A DNA stretch of 64,000 bases from the NCBI GenBank assembly GCA_020861185.1, contig JAJBSV010000009.1, forward strand, positions 17,077 through 81,076, written 5' to 3'. Within the stretch, counting starts at the first letter, position 1; each line of letters opens with the position of its first letter. Positions 33,874-43,034 of this stretch are shown in pieces. The stretch comes from Ruminococcus sp. GTDB taxonomy: Bacteria; Bacillota; Clostridia; Oscillospirales; Ruminococcaceae. The translations under genes and the position numbers were made by a program. The notes below the pieces were generated by a model, which had not been told where the DNA came from, did not search any database, and was given only the letters and a program-made list of their open reading frames with translations.

Positions 33874-35947
33874 CGCTCAAATCCTTTTCGTAGTCGCAAT
33901 TTCTTTGATGACAGAGGAGCTTACCCGTTTTTGCTCCGCCCTTTTGGAAGAGGGTCGAGCCGCACTTGGGGCAGACTTCGTTTGTCGGGGTGTCCCACGT
34001 CATAAATTCGCACTTCGGGTTATCCTCACAGCCGAAATACTTCTTGCCCTTCTGGGTCTTCTTCTGGAGGATTTTCTTGCCGCAATAGGGACACTTGCCG
34101 GGGGCTTCTATGACAATGGTCTTGGTGTTTTTACACTCGGGGAAGCCGGAGCACGCAAGGAACTTGCCGTATTTGCCGATTTTTATTACCATCGGCTTGC
34201 CACAAAGCTCGCAAATCCGGTCGGTCGGTTCGTCGGGGACCTTTACACGCTTGCCGTCGAGGTCGATTTCAGCCTGCTTGAGGGATTTGTCGAAACCCTC
34301 ATAAAACACTCCGAGCGTTTCCCGCCAGTCGGCTTTGCCGAGCTCGATATCGTCAAGATTCGATTCCATCTGAGCCGTGAACTGGACGTCAACGATGTCC
34401 TCAAAGTGGTCCTTCATCAGCTCTGTTGTGACCTCTCCCAATGTTGTCGGCTTGAGCTGTTTGCCCTCGCGCTCGACGTAGGAACGCTGAAGGATGGTTG
34501 TTATGGTTGTCGCATATGTTGACGGACGGGCTATGCCGTACTCCTTGAACGCTTTGATGAGTGTCGCTTCGGTGTATCTCGCCGGAGGCTGTGTGAAGTG
34601 TTGGATTCCATCTACGGACCTGACTTTCAGGACGTCGCCCTTTGCAAGAATCGGTATATTCTCCGAGTCGTCGTCCTTTGATTCCTCGTACAGAACGGTG
34701 AAGCCGTCAAATTTGACTGCGAACCCGGAAGCCTTGAAGGTGCAACCGTTGACCTCTGCGGTGACGCTCTGGGTGTCCATCAGGCAGTCCGCCATCTGGC
34801 TTGCCAAGAACCTTGACCAGATGAGCTTATAGAGCTTGTATTGGTCGTTCGTGAGATTTGGTTTTGCCTTTTCGGGGGTGAGCTCAATCATTGTAGGTCG
34901 TATTGCTTCGTGGGCGTCTTGAACGTTGTTGCCGCCGGACTTATAGTTGCGGGGCTTTTCGGGGAGGTACTGAGTTCCGAAGTTGTCGGTGATGAACTGT
35001 GCGGCGGAAGCTTTAGCCTCGTCGGAAATTCGAAGTGAATCGGTACGCATATAGGTAATCAAGCCCACTGCTCCCAAGCCCTCTATTTCGACACCCTCAT
35101 AGAGTTCCTGAGCGATGTTCATGGTTCTTCTTGAGTTGAAGTTATAGCGCTGAGCAGTGTCCTGCAAAAGCGATGCCGTCGAGAACGGTGCGGCGGGAGC
35201 CTTCGAGCGTGTGCCCTTCCTCAGGGCTGTTACGACGAAATCTCCGCCGTCTATCTTGGCTAAAACCGCATCGGTTTCCTCTTTGGTCTTAAGCTCCGCC
35301 TTTTTGCCGTCGACGGCTGTAAGACGGGCTGTAAAAGCCTTGCGGGAGGACTTTCCAAGGAGCTTTGCCTCGATTGACCAGTACTCCTCGGGGACGAATT
35401 TTTTGATTTCCTCCTCGCGGTCGACTATCATTCTGACGGCAACCGACTGGACACGTCCGGCGGAGAGACCCTTGCGGACCTTTCTCCAAAGGAACGGAGA
35501 GAGCTTGTAGCCGACGATTCGGTCAAGGATTCTTCTCGCCTGCTGGGCGTTTACTATGTTCATATCTATACAGCGCGGAGCGGCGATTCCCGCCTCTACG
35601 CCGGTTCTTGTTATCTCATTGAATGTTATTCTGTTTTTCTCGTTCGGGTCAAAGCCGAGTATTGTGGCGAGGTGCCACGAAATCGCTTCGCCCTCACGGT
35701 CGGGGTCGGTTGCAAAATAGACGTGATCCGCCTTCTTGGCACGCTTTTTGATGTCGTCGATGACCTTCTCCTTGCCCTTGATGTCGACATAAGTCGGCTC
35801 GAAGCCGTGCTCTATATCAACGCCAAGCTTCGATTTGGGAAGGTCTCTTACATGACCGACGCATGCAACCACATCGTAGCCGCTTCCCAAGGTTCCCTTG
35901 ACGGTATGAATCTTCGAAGGCGACTCTACTATAATTAAATCTGACAT
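33866..35947 (-). CDS. topA: DNA topoisomerase I
   Basis: The protein has 693 residues. The Toprim domain begins IVESPSKIHTVKGTLG and has DPDREGEAISWHL. The active tyrosine is in GLITYMRTDS. Three C-terminal Cys4 zinc fingers are visible (CELCGKPM, CPYCGKKIL, CPKCGSTLF). The enzyme relaxes negative supercoils. It lies 36 bp after dprA, as in most Firmicutes. Confidence 0.97.
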   Translation of the reverse strand: MSDLIIVESPSKIHTVKGTLGSGYDVVACVGHVRDLPKSKLGVDIEHGFEPTYVDIKGKEKVIDDIKKRAKKADHVYFATDPDREGEAISWHLATILGFDPNEKNRITFNEITRTGVEAGIAAPRCIDMNIVNAQQARRILDRIVGYKLSPFLWRKVRKGLSAGRVQSVAVRMIVDREEEIKKFVPEEYWSIEAKLLGKSSRKAFTARLTAVDGKKAELKTKEETDAVLAKIDGGDFVVTALRKGTRSKAPAAPFSTASLLQDTAQRYNFNSRRTMNIAQELYEGVEIEGLGAVGLITYMRTDSLRISDEAKASAAQFITDNFGTQYLPEKPRNYKSGGNNVQDAHEAIRPTMIELTPEKAKPNLTNDQYKLYKLIWSRFLASQMADCLMDTQSVTAEVNGCTFKASGFAVKFDGFTVLYEESKDDDSENIPILAKGDVLKVRSVDGIQHFTQPPARYTEATLIKAFKEYGIARPSTYATTITTILQRSYVEREGKQLKPTTLGEVTTELMKDHFEDIVDVQFTAQMESNLDDIELGKADWRETLGVFYEGFDKSLKQAEIDLDGKRVKVPDEPTDRICELCGKPMVIKIGKYGKFLACSGFPECKNTKTIVIEAPGKCPYCGKKILQKKTQKGKKYFGCEDNPKCEFMTWDTPTNEVCPKCGSTLFQKGGAKTGKLLCHQRNCDYEKDLSGE

Positions 35948-35983
35948 TACTTAGTTGCCTTTCTTCTTTCAATCCGGGATATG

Positions 35984-37213
35984 TTAGACCGTGTAGCGGT
36001 TTCCCGAAAGCGAACGGATTATTCCATCCAATTCGAGCTCCATAAGAGTCATTTCGAGGTCGACAATTCCGTCGACGTTCTCGGCTATCTCGTCAAACAG
36101 CACTATCCCGTTCGAAAGGATATATTCGACTATCCTGCGCCTGCCGTCGGAAAGCCCGGACAGGTCTGGAGCAGGTCTTGGCTCTATTATCGGCTCCGCC
36201 GGCTCTTCGTTTCGCGTTGCTTGGCGGGTCTTCTTGCGAGACCGTCTTATGGGCGTCGGTTCCTGATTGCGATTGACGCCGAAAATGCCGCTTTCGCTTC
36301 TCTGCGAGAAGACATCCGCACTGTAGTTAAGTCTGTGTGCATAGACGCTGTAATACTCATTCAGGATATCTCTCGAGTCGAACACTGGGATTGCGCCGTC
36401 ACGAAGAAGCGAAACAACGCCCGAGTAGGAATCATCATAAAGGTTATGCGGTGGGACGCAGAAAATATCCTTGCCCTGAGAGAGGGCGAATGCGGCTGTG
36501 CTCAATGAGCCACTCGATGAACCCGCCTGCAAAATGAGGGTTTCCAATCCGATAGCCGAGAGGATTCTGTTTCTCATTCTGAAATTGAGAGCAGTCGAGC
36601 CGGAATGCGGGAGATATTCGCTGATGACGGCTCCATGTGCAGAGACCGCTTTTTTCATGGCTCCCGAGTTCTTCGGATAGTCATAGAGAAGTCCGCACGG
36701 CATGACGGTATAGACCCTGCCGCCGCCCTTTATTGCGGAGACCAATGAAACCGAATCGAGTCCCGAGGCGCAACCGCTCGCTATCGTCACTCCGGCATGT
36801 GCAAGCTCGCCGATGAGCTTTGAAGCGATGGCTCTTGAGTAGTCGTCGGGGTTTCTCGTCCCAACGGCGGTGATTATGACACTCTCGTCTATCTGGTCAA
36901 GCTTGCCGAGGGTGAACAGCACCGACGGCGGATTATAAATCTCACGGAGTCTGTCGGGAAAATCGGGGTCATCGTGGGAATAGATGTTGATTCTCTGCTT
37001 CTCGCATTCCGAGATTAAGTCTTCGACCTTCTCCATGGTTGCGAGCTTGAACGAATTTCTGTCCTGAGGCAGGACATTCCGGAAATCGCCCGAGGAGACA
37101 TGCTCATAAGCTTCCGTGACGGAATTATAGTGGGACAGGAAGTTCCACTTTCTTGAGTTTGCGGGTCCATAGGCTAAGGTCAGCCAGAGCCAGTATTTCG
37201 TCGATTCCGTCAT
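35984..37213 (-). CDS. dprA: DNA processing protein DprA
   Basis: The protein has 409 residues. The Rossmann core includes GTRNPDDYSR, SGCASGLDSVS and SGSLSTAAFALSQGKDIFCVP. A C-terminal winged helix (about 340-409) ends the protein, after a basic linker (RRSRKKTRQ). DprA loads RecA on incoming single-stranded DNA. With comFC and the ComEA-like gene it fits a transformation toolkit. Part of the core reads GSSSGSLSTA, the usual GSR/GSLxTA nucleotide-binding patch. Confidence 0.94.
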   Translation of the reverse strand: MTESTKYWLWLTLAYGPANSRKWNFLSHYNSVTEAYEHVSSGDFRNVLPQDRNSFKLATMEKVEDLISECEKQRINIYSHDDPDFPDRLREIYNPPSVLFTLGKLDQIDESVIITAVGTRNPDDYSRAIASKLIGELAHAGVTIASGCASGLDSVSLVSAIKGGGRVYTVMPCGLLYDYPKNSGAMKKAVSAHGAVISEYLPHSGSTALNFRMRNRILSAIGLETLILQAGSSSGSLSTAAFALSQGKDIFCVPPHNLYDDSYSGVVSLLRDGAIPVFDSRDILNEYYSVYAHRLNYSADVFSQRSESGIFGVNRNQEPTPIRRSRKKTRQATRNEEPAEPIIEPRPAPDLSGLSDGRRRIVEYILSNGIVLFDEIAENVDGIVDLEMTLMELELDGIIRSLSGNRYTV

Positions 37214-37232
37214 GGTGCATTCCCCTTTTCGG

Positions 37233-38027
37233 TTATTTTGTCATTTCCCAGAGCGTTATTGCGGCGGCTGTTGCTGCATTCAGGGATTCTACACTGCCGT
37301 TCATCCTGATTGTGATGCGCTTGTTGCAAAGGGCGACATCCTCATCGCTTAGACCGTTACCCTCGTTGCCGATTACGACGCATGAGCTTCCGCAGAATAC
37401 AGTCTCACGGATGCTTTCGGCATCTGGGTCGACCACTGCGGCATAGAGAACGACTCCGCAATCGTGAAGAAGCTGTGCCGCTTCGGGAAAGCTGAGGTCA
37501 TCTCTGAACGGGACTCTGAAAATCGAGCCCATTGTCGAGCGGATGGTTTTGGGATTATAGACATCACAGCAATCGCAGAGGAAAACGCCGTCCAAGCCGA
37601 CGGCATCCGAAACTCTCAGGATGGTGCCCACGTTGCCGGGGTCCTGAAGTCCGTCAAGAACCGCAAAACGACTTCCTGTTTTTATTTTACCGACTCCGAG
37701 ATTTTTGTCAAGTACCCCGGCGACAGAAAAGATGCCTTGGGAGTTTTTTGTGTCCTCCATCATGCCGGCAAGTTTATCCGAAATCAGATAGATTCTTTCA
37801 CTGGAGCTTGCTTTCAGAAGCTCTATATCGTCGAAATATTTCTCAAGAGCCTCTTCGGTTATGAAAACACCTTCGAGCGAGACCCCCGATTTTGCGGCGT
37901 CAACGGTGAGTCTTGCGCCCTCGAGGACAAATTTCTGCTCTTTGGTACGGTATTTCTTGTTATCACGCAGTTTAATATATTCTTTTATCAGTGGGTTATC
38001 CCTGCTTGTTATAAACTTGAATTCCAT
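37233..38027 (-). CDS. TrmH/SpoU-family RNA 2'-O-ribose methyltransferase
   Basis: The protein has 264 residues. The N-terminal substrate-binding domain starts ITSRDNPLIKEYIKLRDNKKYR. The SpoU knot has motif 1 LDGLQDPGNVGTILR, motif 2 VIGNEGNGLSDE and motif 3 RITIRMNGSVESLNAATAAAI. The enzyme methylates ribose in tRNA or 23S rRNA. The exact target is not clear. It follows the rplT terminator and is the first gene of the superoperon. Confidence 0.92.
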   Translation of the reverse strand: MEFKFITSRDNPLIKEYIKLRDNKKYRTKEQKFVLEGARLTVDAAKSGVSLEGVFITEEALEKYFDDIELLKASSSERIYLISDKLAGMMEDTKNSQGIFSVAGVLDKNLGVGKIKTGSRFAVLDGLQDPGNVGTILRVSDAVGLDGVFLCDCCDVYNPKTIRSTMGSIFRVPFRDDLSFPEAAQLLHDCGVVLYAAVVDPDAESIRETVFCGSSCVVIGNEGNGLSDEDVALCNKRITIRMNGSVESLNAATAAAITLWEMTK

Positions 38028-38076
38028 TTTCGTAAAAATTTTCAGCGTCCGTAATTACTTTGCCTAAATGCAAATA

Positions 38077-38103
38077 TAACCACGCCCGCGTGGAGCGTGG
38101 TTA
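38077..38103 (-). terminator. Hairpin after rplT
   Basis: UAACCACGC and GCGUGGUUA (38077-38085 with 38095-38103) form a 9-bp stem after the rplT stop at 38114. The following UAUUUG is only a weak U-run, so read-through into the superoperon is likely. Confidence 0.6.
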
Positions 38104-38113
38104 CCTTATTTTA

Positions 38114-38470
38114 TTAGTTGAGCGCTGCCTTTGCCTTTTCGGTGATTGCGGTGAAGCCTGCGGGATCGTTGATTGCGATTTCGGAAAGCATCTTTCTGTT
38201 GATGGTGATGCCCGCCTTCTTGAGACCATTCATAAGTGTTGAATAGTTCATTCCGTTTGCCTTGGCGGCGGCGGAAATTCTTGCAATCCAAAGCTGTCTG
38301 AACTGACGCTTCTTCTGCTTTCTTCCGATATATGCGTAGTTGCCCGACTTCATGACAGCCTGCTTAGCCATCTTGAAGTGAGTGCTCTTTGAACCCCAGT
38401 AGCCCTTGGCGAGCTTCAAGGTTGCGTTTCTTCTCTTACGAGTCATCATTGCGCCCTTAACACGAGCCAT
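38114..38470 (-). CDS. rplT: 50S ribosomal protein L20
   Basis: The protein has 118 residues. [28 protein letters not shown] is the L20 start, and [19 protein letters not shown] follows. L20 organises 23S rRNA assembly and represses its own operon through the leader. The gene is last in infC-rpmI-rplT. Confidence 0.98.
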   Translation of the reverse strand: MARVKGAMMTRKRRNATLKLAKGYWGSKSTHFKMAKQAVMKSGNYAYIGRKQKKRQFRQLWIARISAAAKANGMNYSTLMNGLKKAGITINRKMLSEIAINDPAGFTAITEKAKAALN

Positions 38471-38488
38471 AATTTGTTACCTCCCCTA

Positions 38489-38692
38489 TTATTTATATGG
38501 AATTGTCTTCTTGAGTGCCTCGACGTTTGCGCTTGAAGCGTAAGCCGTGCCTCTGGCGATTCTCTTTGCCTTGCGGTCCTTGGATACGAGACGATGTCTC
38601 TTGTTAGCGTGCTGGAACTTAACCTTGCCGGTGCCGGTGAGGCTGAAACGCTTCTTGGTACCGGAATGGGTCTTGATCTTATTCTTTGCCAT
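38489..38692 (-). CDS. rpmI: 50S ribosomal protein L35
   Basis: The protein has 67 residues beginning MAKNKIKTHSGTKKRFSLTG, with HANKRHRL. It has the standard length and neighbours. Confidence 0.97.
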   Translation of the reverse strand: MAKNKIKTHSGTKKRFSLTGTGKVKFQHANKRHRLVSKDRKAKRIARGTAYASSANVEALKKTIPYK

Positions 38693-38718
38693 TTGGATAT
38701 CCTCCTTAAATTATATAC

Positions 38719-39243
38719 TTACTTGGATGCCTTCGGGGAAATCATAAGTGTAATGTTTCTCCCCTCGACCTTGCTGGGCTTGTCGAATGTGCCATATTCG
38801 GCGACTGCCTCTTTGAATTGATCCAAAAGCTTGTCGCTGAGCTCTGAATGAAGCGGGACTCCCTTGCGGAACTGGAGCCTGATGGAAACTTTGACCTTGT
38901 CTCCGCCTTTCAGGAACTTTATCGCCTGATTAACCTTGGTATTGAAATCGCCGTCGTCAATCTTCGAAGTCATTCTGACTTCCTTGATTTCGACGACCTT
39001 TTGGTTCTTTCTGGCTTCCTTTTCACGCTTGGACTGCTCGAAGCAGTACTTGCCGTAATCCATGATTTTGCATACCGGCGGATTTGCCGTGGGCGCAATC
39101 TTAACAAGATCAAGCTCCTTTTCGGCAGCAATCTTCAATGCTTCCTTTGAGGAGATAATCCCAAGCTGTGTGCCGTCCGAGTCGATGACACGGATTTCCT
39201 TGTCACGGATTTCTTCATTGATTTGATGAGCTATGTTGGCTAT
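38719..39243 (-). CDS. infC: Translation initiation factor IF-3, probable AUA start
   Basis: The protein has 174 residues if started at ATA 39243. No ATG, GTG or TTG in frame lies at a proper distance from the GGAGG at 39253-39257, whereas ATA does (9 bp) and gives IANIAHQINEEIRDKEIRV, matching where IF-3 proteins start. Unusual AUU-type starts are the known way IF-3 limits its own synthesis. PPVCKIMDYGKYCFEQ and KVSIRLQFRKG are IF-3 signatures. IF-3 keeps free 30S subunits apart and checks the start codon. It leads the rpmI-rplT operon. Confidence 0.93.
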   Translation of the reverse strand: MANIAHQINEEIRDKEIRVIDSDGTQLGIISSKEALKIAAEKELDLVKIAPTANPPVCKIMDYGKYCFEQSKREKEARKNQKVVEIKEVRMTSKIDDGDFNTKVNQAIKFLKGGDKVKVSIRLQFRKGVPLHSELSDKLLDQFKEAVAEYGTFDKPSKVEGRNITLMISPKASK

Positions 39244-39417
39244 GGCGCAACACCTCCGAAAAAAATATATTGGTTCAAACCCAACAAAAAAGCGCAAACA
39301 CACGGTTTACGCTCATAAAATCACTCACGGCATGGCAAAGCCCGCCGAAAATAAACCTTATTGACCTCTTTGCGAAAGCTTGAGGTGAGAACGCAAACGT
39401 TGCTACTTTCTTTACGG
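39244..39417 (-). ncRNA. L20-type leader of the infC operon
   Basis: The stretch between the consensus promoter and infC is a structured leader with an early paired region (CCUC..AAAGAGG near 39364-39388) and a terminator just before the infC ribosome site. Position and arrangement match the L20 leader of Firmicutes, where L20 binding favours termination. Confidence 0.75.
39285..39313 (-). terminator. Attenuator of the infC-rpmI-rplT operon
   Basis: AGCGUAAAC pairs with GUUUGCGCU (39313-39305 with 39299-39291), followed by UUUUUUG. It is 30 bp upstream of the infC Shine-Dalgarno. Confidence 0.85.
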
Positions 39418-39422
39418 TTGAC

Positions 39423-39451
39423 ATTATATACCGTGAGTGTGGATTTGTCAA
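39423..39451 (-). promoter_or_regulatory. Promoter of the infC operon
   Basis: On the minus strand TTGACA (39446-39451), 17 bp and TATAAT (39423-39428), a full consensus. Confidence 0.92.
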
Positions 39452-39470
39452 GTGGTTTTCAAAAAAATTT

Positions 39471-42400
39471 TTAAACTGCGATTTCCGAGCCCTTGGCGAG
39501 CCTGAGAGAATAGATATAGCAGGACTTGACAGGCTTATCCAACAGCACATCGAATGCCGCTTTATAGAGTGACAACTGCATGGAATATCTTTCGGCGAGC
39601 TCTTCGACTGTCTTGACTTTGTCGGCCTTGTAATCGACGATGACATAGCCGTCGGATTCTTCGAAAATACAGTCGGCAATTCCCTGCATCATGCCGTCGG
39701 TGTTACCATAGACAGCCTTTATGTCCTCGGGTTCTTCTATATCGGAGAATTTTACGATAAAGCTTCTTTCGCGGCTGACGTTGGGGCTTTCGCTCATGCG
39801 GCGGTAGATATCGCTGTCGAAGAACGCCGAGAGTGAAACCGTGTCGAGGGACTTCGCCTCGTGCTCGCTGAAAATTCCCGATTCGGTGAGCCTTTTAATC
39901 TCCTCTGCCACATCCTTGGCGGCAAGCGAGTAGTCGGCACACTGCATGAAGCGGTGCATAAGCGTTCCCTTCTGGGCGGCGGTGAGCTCGGAGACGGTTT
40001 CCTTGAGCCTTGGAACCTTCGGGAAGAAGCTGATGGGGTCGTCGGCGGCGAGCTCGGAAACGGAAACCTTCGCTTCGGTTGATGTCAGGACTGGGTCGTT
40101 CTTAAATTCAAAAGCATGGAGAAGCTTGGATTTGAGGTTTTCGTCGGGTTGAATCTCACCTGAGAGCTTTTCGGAAGATTCGAGCTGACTTAATTCTAGG
40201 GGTATTTCCTCGGAAATATCGGGGGTATGGGCTGTGTCGGCGTAGGCATCGTCGGGCAGAGCTTCGCGAAGAAGCTTAAACCTCGGATGTTTACAAAGAG
40301 CCATCGTGATCCAGTCCTGCATGCACTGGGCTCGGCTCGAGAGCGAAGACGGAATCTTCGAGCCGTCCATCTCATAAGAGAACCCGACCGCCCGCTCGGC
40401 GGTTTTCTCGTCGATATCGTAGACGATAAAGAGCTGTTCCTTCGCTCGGGTCATGGCGACATAGAGAAGGCGGAGCTCTTCCGAAAGCATCTCGGAGAGA
40501 TTTTTCGATTCGACATACTCGGAGAAGATTGTTTTGCGTTTGGTGAGGCTTCCATAGTCAAGGAAGCTCATGCCGACGCCGGCATCAGTGTTTAAGATAA
40601 GTCTGCCGTAGAGGTCCTTTTTATTGAACTTCTTCGAGAGGCGGCAGATGAAGACGAACGGATATTCAAGACCCTTCGACTTGTGGATGGTCTTGAAGCT
40701 GACGGCGTCCTGTGACTCGGTAACGGTAACGGCTTCGTTGAAGTCGCCGCCGTTCTGGGAGATGTAATCTATGTACCGTAAAAAGCCGTTCAGACCGTCT
40801 TTCGAGGACTCCTCATAGTTCTTCGCGTATTCGAGCATGAGATATAAGTTTGCGGTCTTCTTGTCGCCGTCCTCATATGAGGCGGCAAGGCTGATTAAAT
40901 CCGTGACATCGTATATCTTCTTGATAAGACGTGTAAGCGTCATGCTCGAGGAATAGAGTCGGAGCTTTTTTATGAGAGCTACCGCCGCACGGCACTTATC
41001 ACGGAGATTTATGTCGGAGTTGTCCTCCGAGATGTCGAGCATGTTGCGATAAAGGCGGTGCTTCTTGTTACAGAGCTTGACCCGGGCGAGCTCGTCATCC
41101 GTAAATCCCATTATCGGCGAAAGCATGATGCTTGACATCGGGATATCCCGCATCGGGCTGACGGTGATTGAGAGAAGGTTTATAAGCAGTGAGATTTCAC
41201 GGGAACCGAGGTATCCGGAAACGCTTGTCGAGGCAATTTTCAAGCCCTCCGCTTCGAAGCACTCTACCGCAAGTTCGCCGTCGGGATTGTTACGGGACAG
41301 GACACAGAAATCGCCGGCTCGGCATGGTCTCTGCACCCCGCCATCGGTGACGGTCACGCCGTCGTTAATCATTTTTCTTATGCGTCTTGCGATAGCGGTG
41401 TATTCAAGCTCTTCCGTTTCGGCAGAGTTTTTGCCCTCGCAATCGACCTCTATTATCGTGCATGGCTCATCCTCGCCCTGATACTCTGCCCCGCAGACGA
41501 GCTCTTCCTCATCAGTGTACTCCACTTCTCCCAAATCTCGGGTCATGAGCGAAGAGAAGATATAGTTCGAGAATTCGAGGACGGCGTTGCGGCTTCGGAA
41601 GTTGCGGGAAAGTATTATTTCACGGACGGGGCTGTCGAGGGATTTGCCTTGCAAGCGGGTGTTCATGAAAATCATCGGGTTAGCCTGACGGAAACGATAA
41701 ATAGCCTGCTTGACGTCGCCGACGGCGAAAACGTTCGAGCCTATCTCACCGAGATTGTCGGTATCGGAAATAGCCTTGAAGATAACCTCCTGCAGGTTGT
41801 TGACATCCTGAAACTCGTCGATAAGAATCAAAGCGTATCTGCCACTGCTTCGAATCTCTTCCGACAGTTTGGTTCTGTGAATTCTCCCATCCGAATCGCA
41901 TTCTGCGAGTAATCTGACCGTGATAAGCTCGGTGTCGGCGAAGTCGACGGCGTTCTTTTCGACCTTCATGCGCATAACCTCGTCCCAAAGCTCGTTTGTG
42001 AGCTTCATGAGGGATGAGAAGCATTCGGCTGAAAGCTCGGCGTCCTTTTCGGCATCGGCGACTAAGCAGAAGTATATATCAGCGATTTCGGTAGCGACTT
42101 CCTTGAGTCGATTATAACAATCCTTTGCCGACTCATAGAGCTCGTCCTCGGCGGCTGTGGATTCGGCTTTTTCAGACTTGGTCTGGCGGGCGGACTGCAA
42201 GCCCTTCCACGAAACGGTCGAGAATATTTCGCGGCATTCGTCCCAGTCGTGGCTTTCGGGAATGTCGCAGAGCGATTCGGCTTGGTCGCAGGAGGCTATG
42301 AAAATGTCCTGAGCGGATTTGTGGTATTCTAAACTCTCTGCCAGATTGCGAAGACGAAGGCTGACGGTTCTTAAATTTTTGCAGAGATTGACTGAATCGG

Positions 42401-43034
42401 CGGTTCTGTCTCTGATGACGCTATCAAGAGCGGTGCCGTCTTTAAAAGATGCGAGAATCCTGTCCGCCCAGATGTCCTTAAACGGCAAAGTCCGCAGGAA
42501 GCTGTAGAGCTTTAGAATCATGTCCCGGAGGGTGGCGTCATTTTCTTTGCAGAAAAGCGAGATGAGCCGCTCAGTTTCTTCACGACGGTCGCGATAGGCG
42601 TTTTCGAGGACTGCCGTCAGGGCTCGCTCGGTGAGCATCCCTGACTCGTTTTCCTCCATGATCCTGACGCCGCTCTGGAAATCGGTCTCTTCAAGGTGAT
42701 TTCTTACCATATCAAAACAAAATGAGTTGATGGTGCAGATGTCGGCGAGCTTAAGAAGCGACTGCTGTTTCTGAATCCATGCGTTGTCGGGTTCGTCCGT
42801 TGCCTTCTTTTCAAGAGCATCGGAGAGCTTTTCACGCATCTGGGAGGCGGCATCGTTCGTAAATGTCACCGCAAGGAGCCTGTCGGCGGGGATGCGCTTT
42901 TCCTCGTCACAGAGAAGGCGGATGGTGCGCTCGACCAGGACCGCAGTCTTGCCGCTTCCAGCCGCCGCTGAGACTATGACCGGTTCATCTATGGCGTTTA
43001 TCGCTTCAAGCTGTTCATTCGTCCAATTCGGCAT
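39471..43034 (-). CDS. addA: ATP-dependent helicase/nuclease subunit AddA
   Basis: The protein has 1187 residues from ATG 43034, 8 bp after GGAGG. A GTG three codons earlier overlaps that site. Walker A SAAAGSGKTAVLVER is near the start, with LIDEFQDVN, GDVKQAIYRFRQANP, TIHKSKGLEYP and YVAMTRAKEQL of superfamily 1. The C-terminal RecB-type nuclease shows GIADCIFEESDGYVIVDYKADK. With AddB it resects double-strand breaks to Chi sites. It overlaps the end of addB. Confidence 0.96.
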   Translation of the reverse strand: MPNWTNEQLEAINAIDEPVIVSAAAGSGKTAVLVERTIRLLCDEEKRIPADRLLAVTFTNDAASQMREKLSDALEKKATDEPDNAWIQKQQSLLKLADICTINSFCFDMVRNHLEETDFQSGVRIMEENESGMLTERALTAVLENAYRDRREETERLISLFCKENDATLRDMILKLYSFLRTLPFKDIWADRILASFKDGTALDSVIRDRTADSVNLCKNLRTVSLRLRNLAESLEYHKSAQDIFIASCDQAESLCDIPESHDWDECREIFSTVSWKGLQSARQTKSEKAESTAAEDELYESAKDCYNRLKEVATEIADIYFCLVADAEKDAELSAECFSSLMKLTNELWDEVMRMKVEKNAVDFADTELITVRLLAECDSDGRIHRTKLSEEIRSSGRYALILIDEFQDVNNLQEVIFKAISDTDNLGEIGSNVFAVGDVKQAIYRFRQANPMIFMNTRLQGKSLDSPVREIILSRNFRSRNAVLEFSNYIFSSLMTRDLGEVEYTDEEELVCGAEYQGEDEPCTIIEVDCEGKNSAETEELEYTAIARRIRKMINDGVTVTDGGVQRPCRAGDFCVLSRNNPDGELAVECFEAEGLKIASTSVSGYLGSREISLLINLLSITVSPMRDIPMSSIMLSPIMGFTDDELARVKLCNKKHRLYRNMLDISEDNSDINLRDKCRAAVALIKKLRLYSSSMTLTRLIKKIYDVTDLISLAASYEDGDKKTANLYLMLEYAKNYEESSKDGLNGFLRYIDYISQNGGDFNEAVTVTESQDAVSFKTIHKSKGLEYPFVFICRLSKKFNKKDLYGRLILNTDAGVGMSFLDYGSLTKRKTIFSEYVESKNLSEMLSEELRLLYVAMTRAKEQLFIVYDIDEKTAERAVGFSYEMDGSKIPSSLSSRAQCMQDWITMALCKHPRFKLLREALPDDAYADTAHTPDISEEIPLELSQLESSEKLSGEIQPDENLKSKLLHAFEFKNDPVLTSTEAKVSVSELAADDPISFFPKVPRLKETVSELTAAQKGTLMHRFMQCADYSLAAKDVAEEIKRLTESGIFSEHEAKSLDTVSLSAFFDSDIYRRMSESPNVSRERSFIVKFSDIEEPEDIKAVYGNTDGMMQGIADCIFEESDGYVIVDYKADKVKTVEELAERYSMQLSLYKAAFDVLLDKPVKSCYIYSLRLAKGSEIAV

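Noticed and set aside
39275-39679. 134-codon minus-strand frame in the infC leader
   Set aside because: It runs from inside addA through promoter, leader and attenuator, so it is not a plausible gene.
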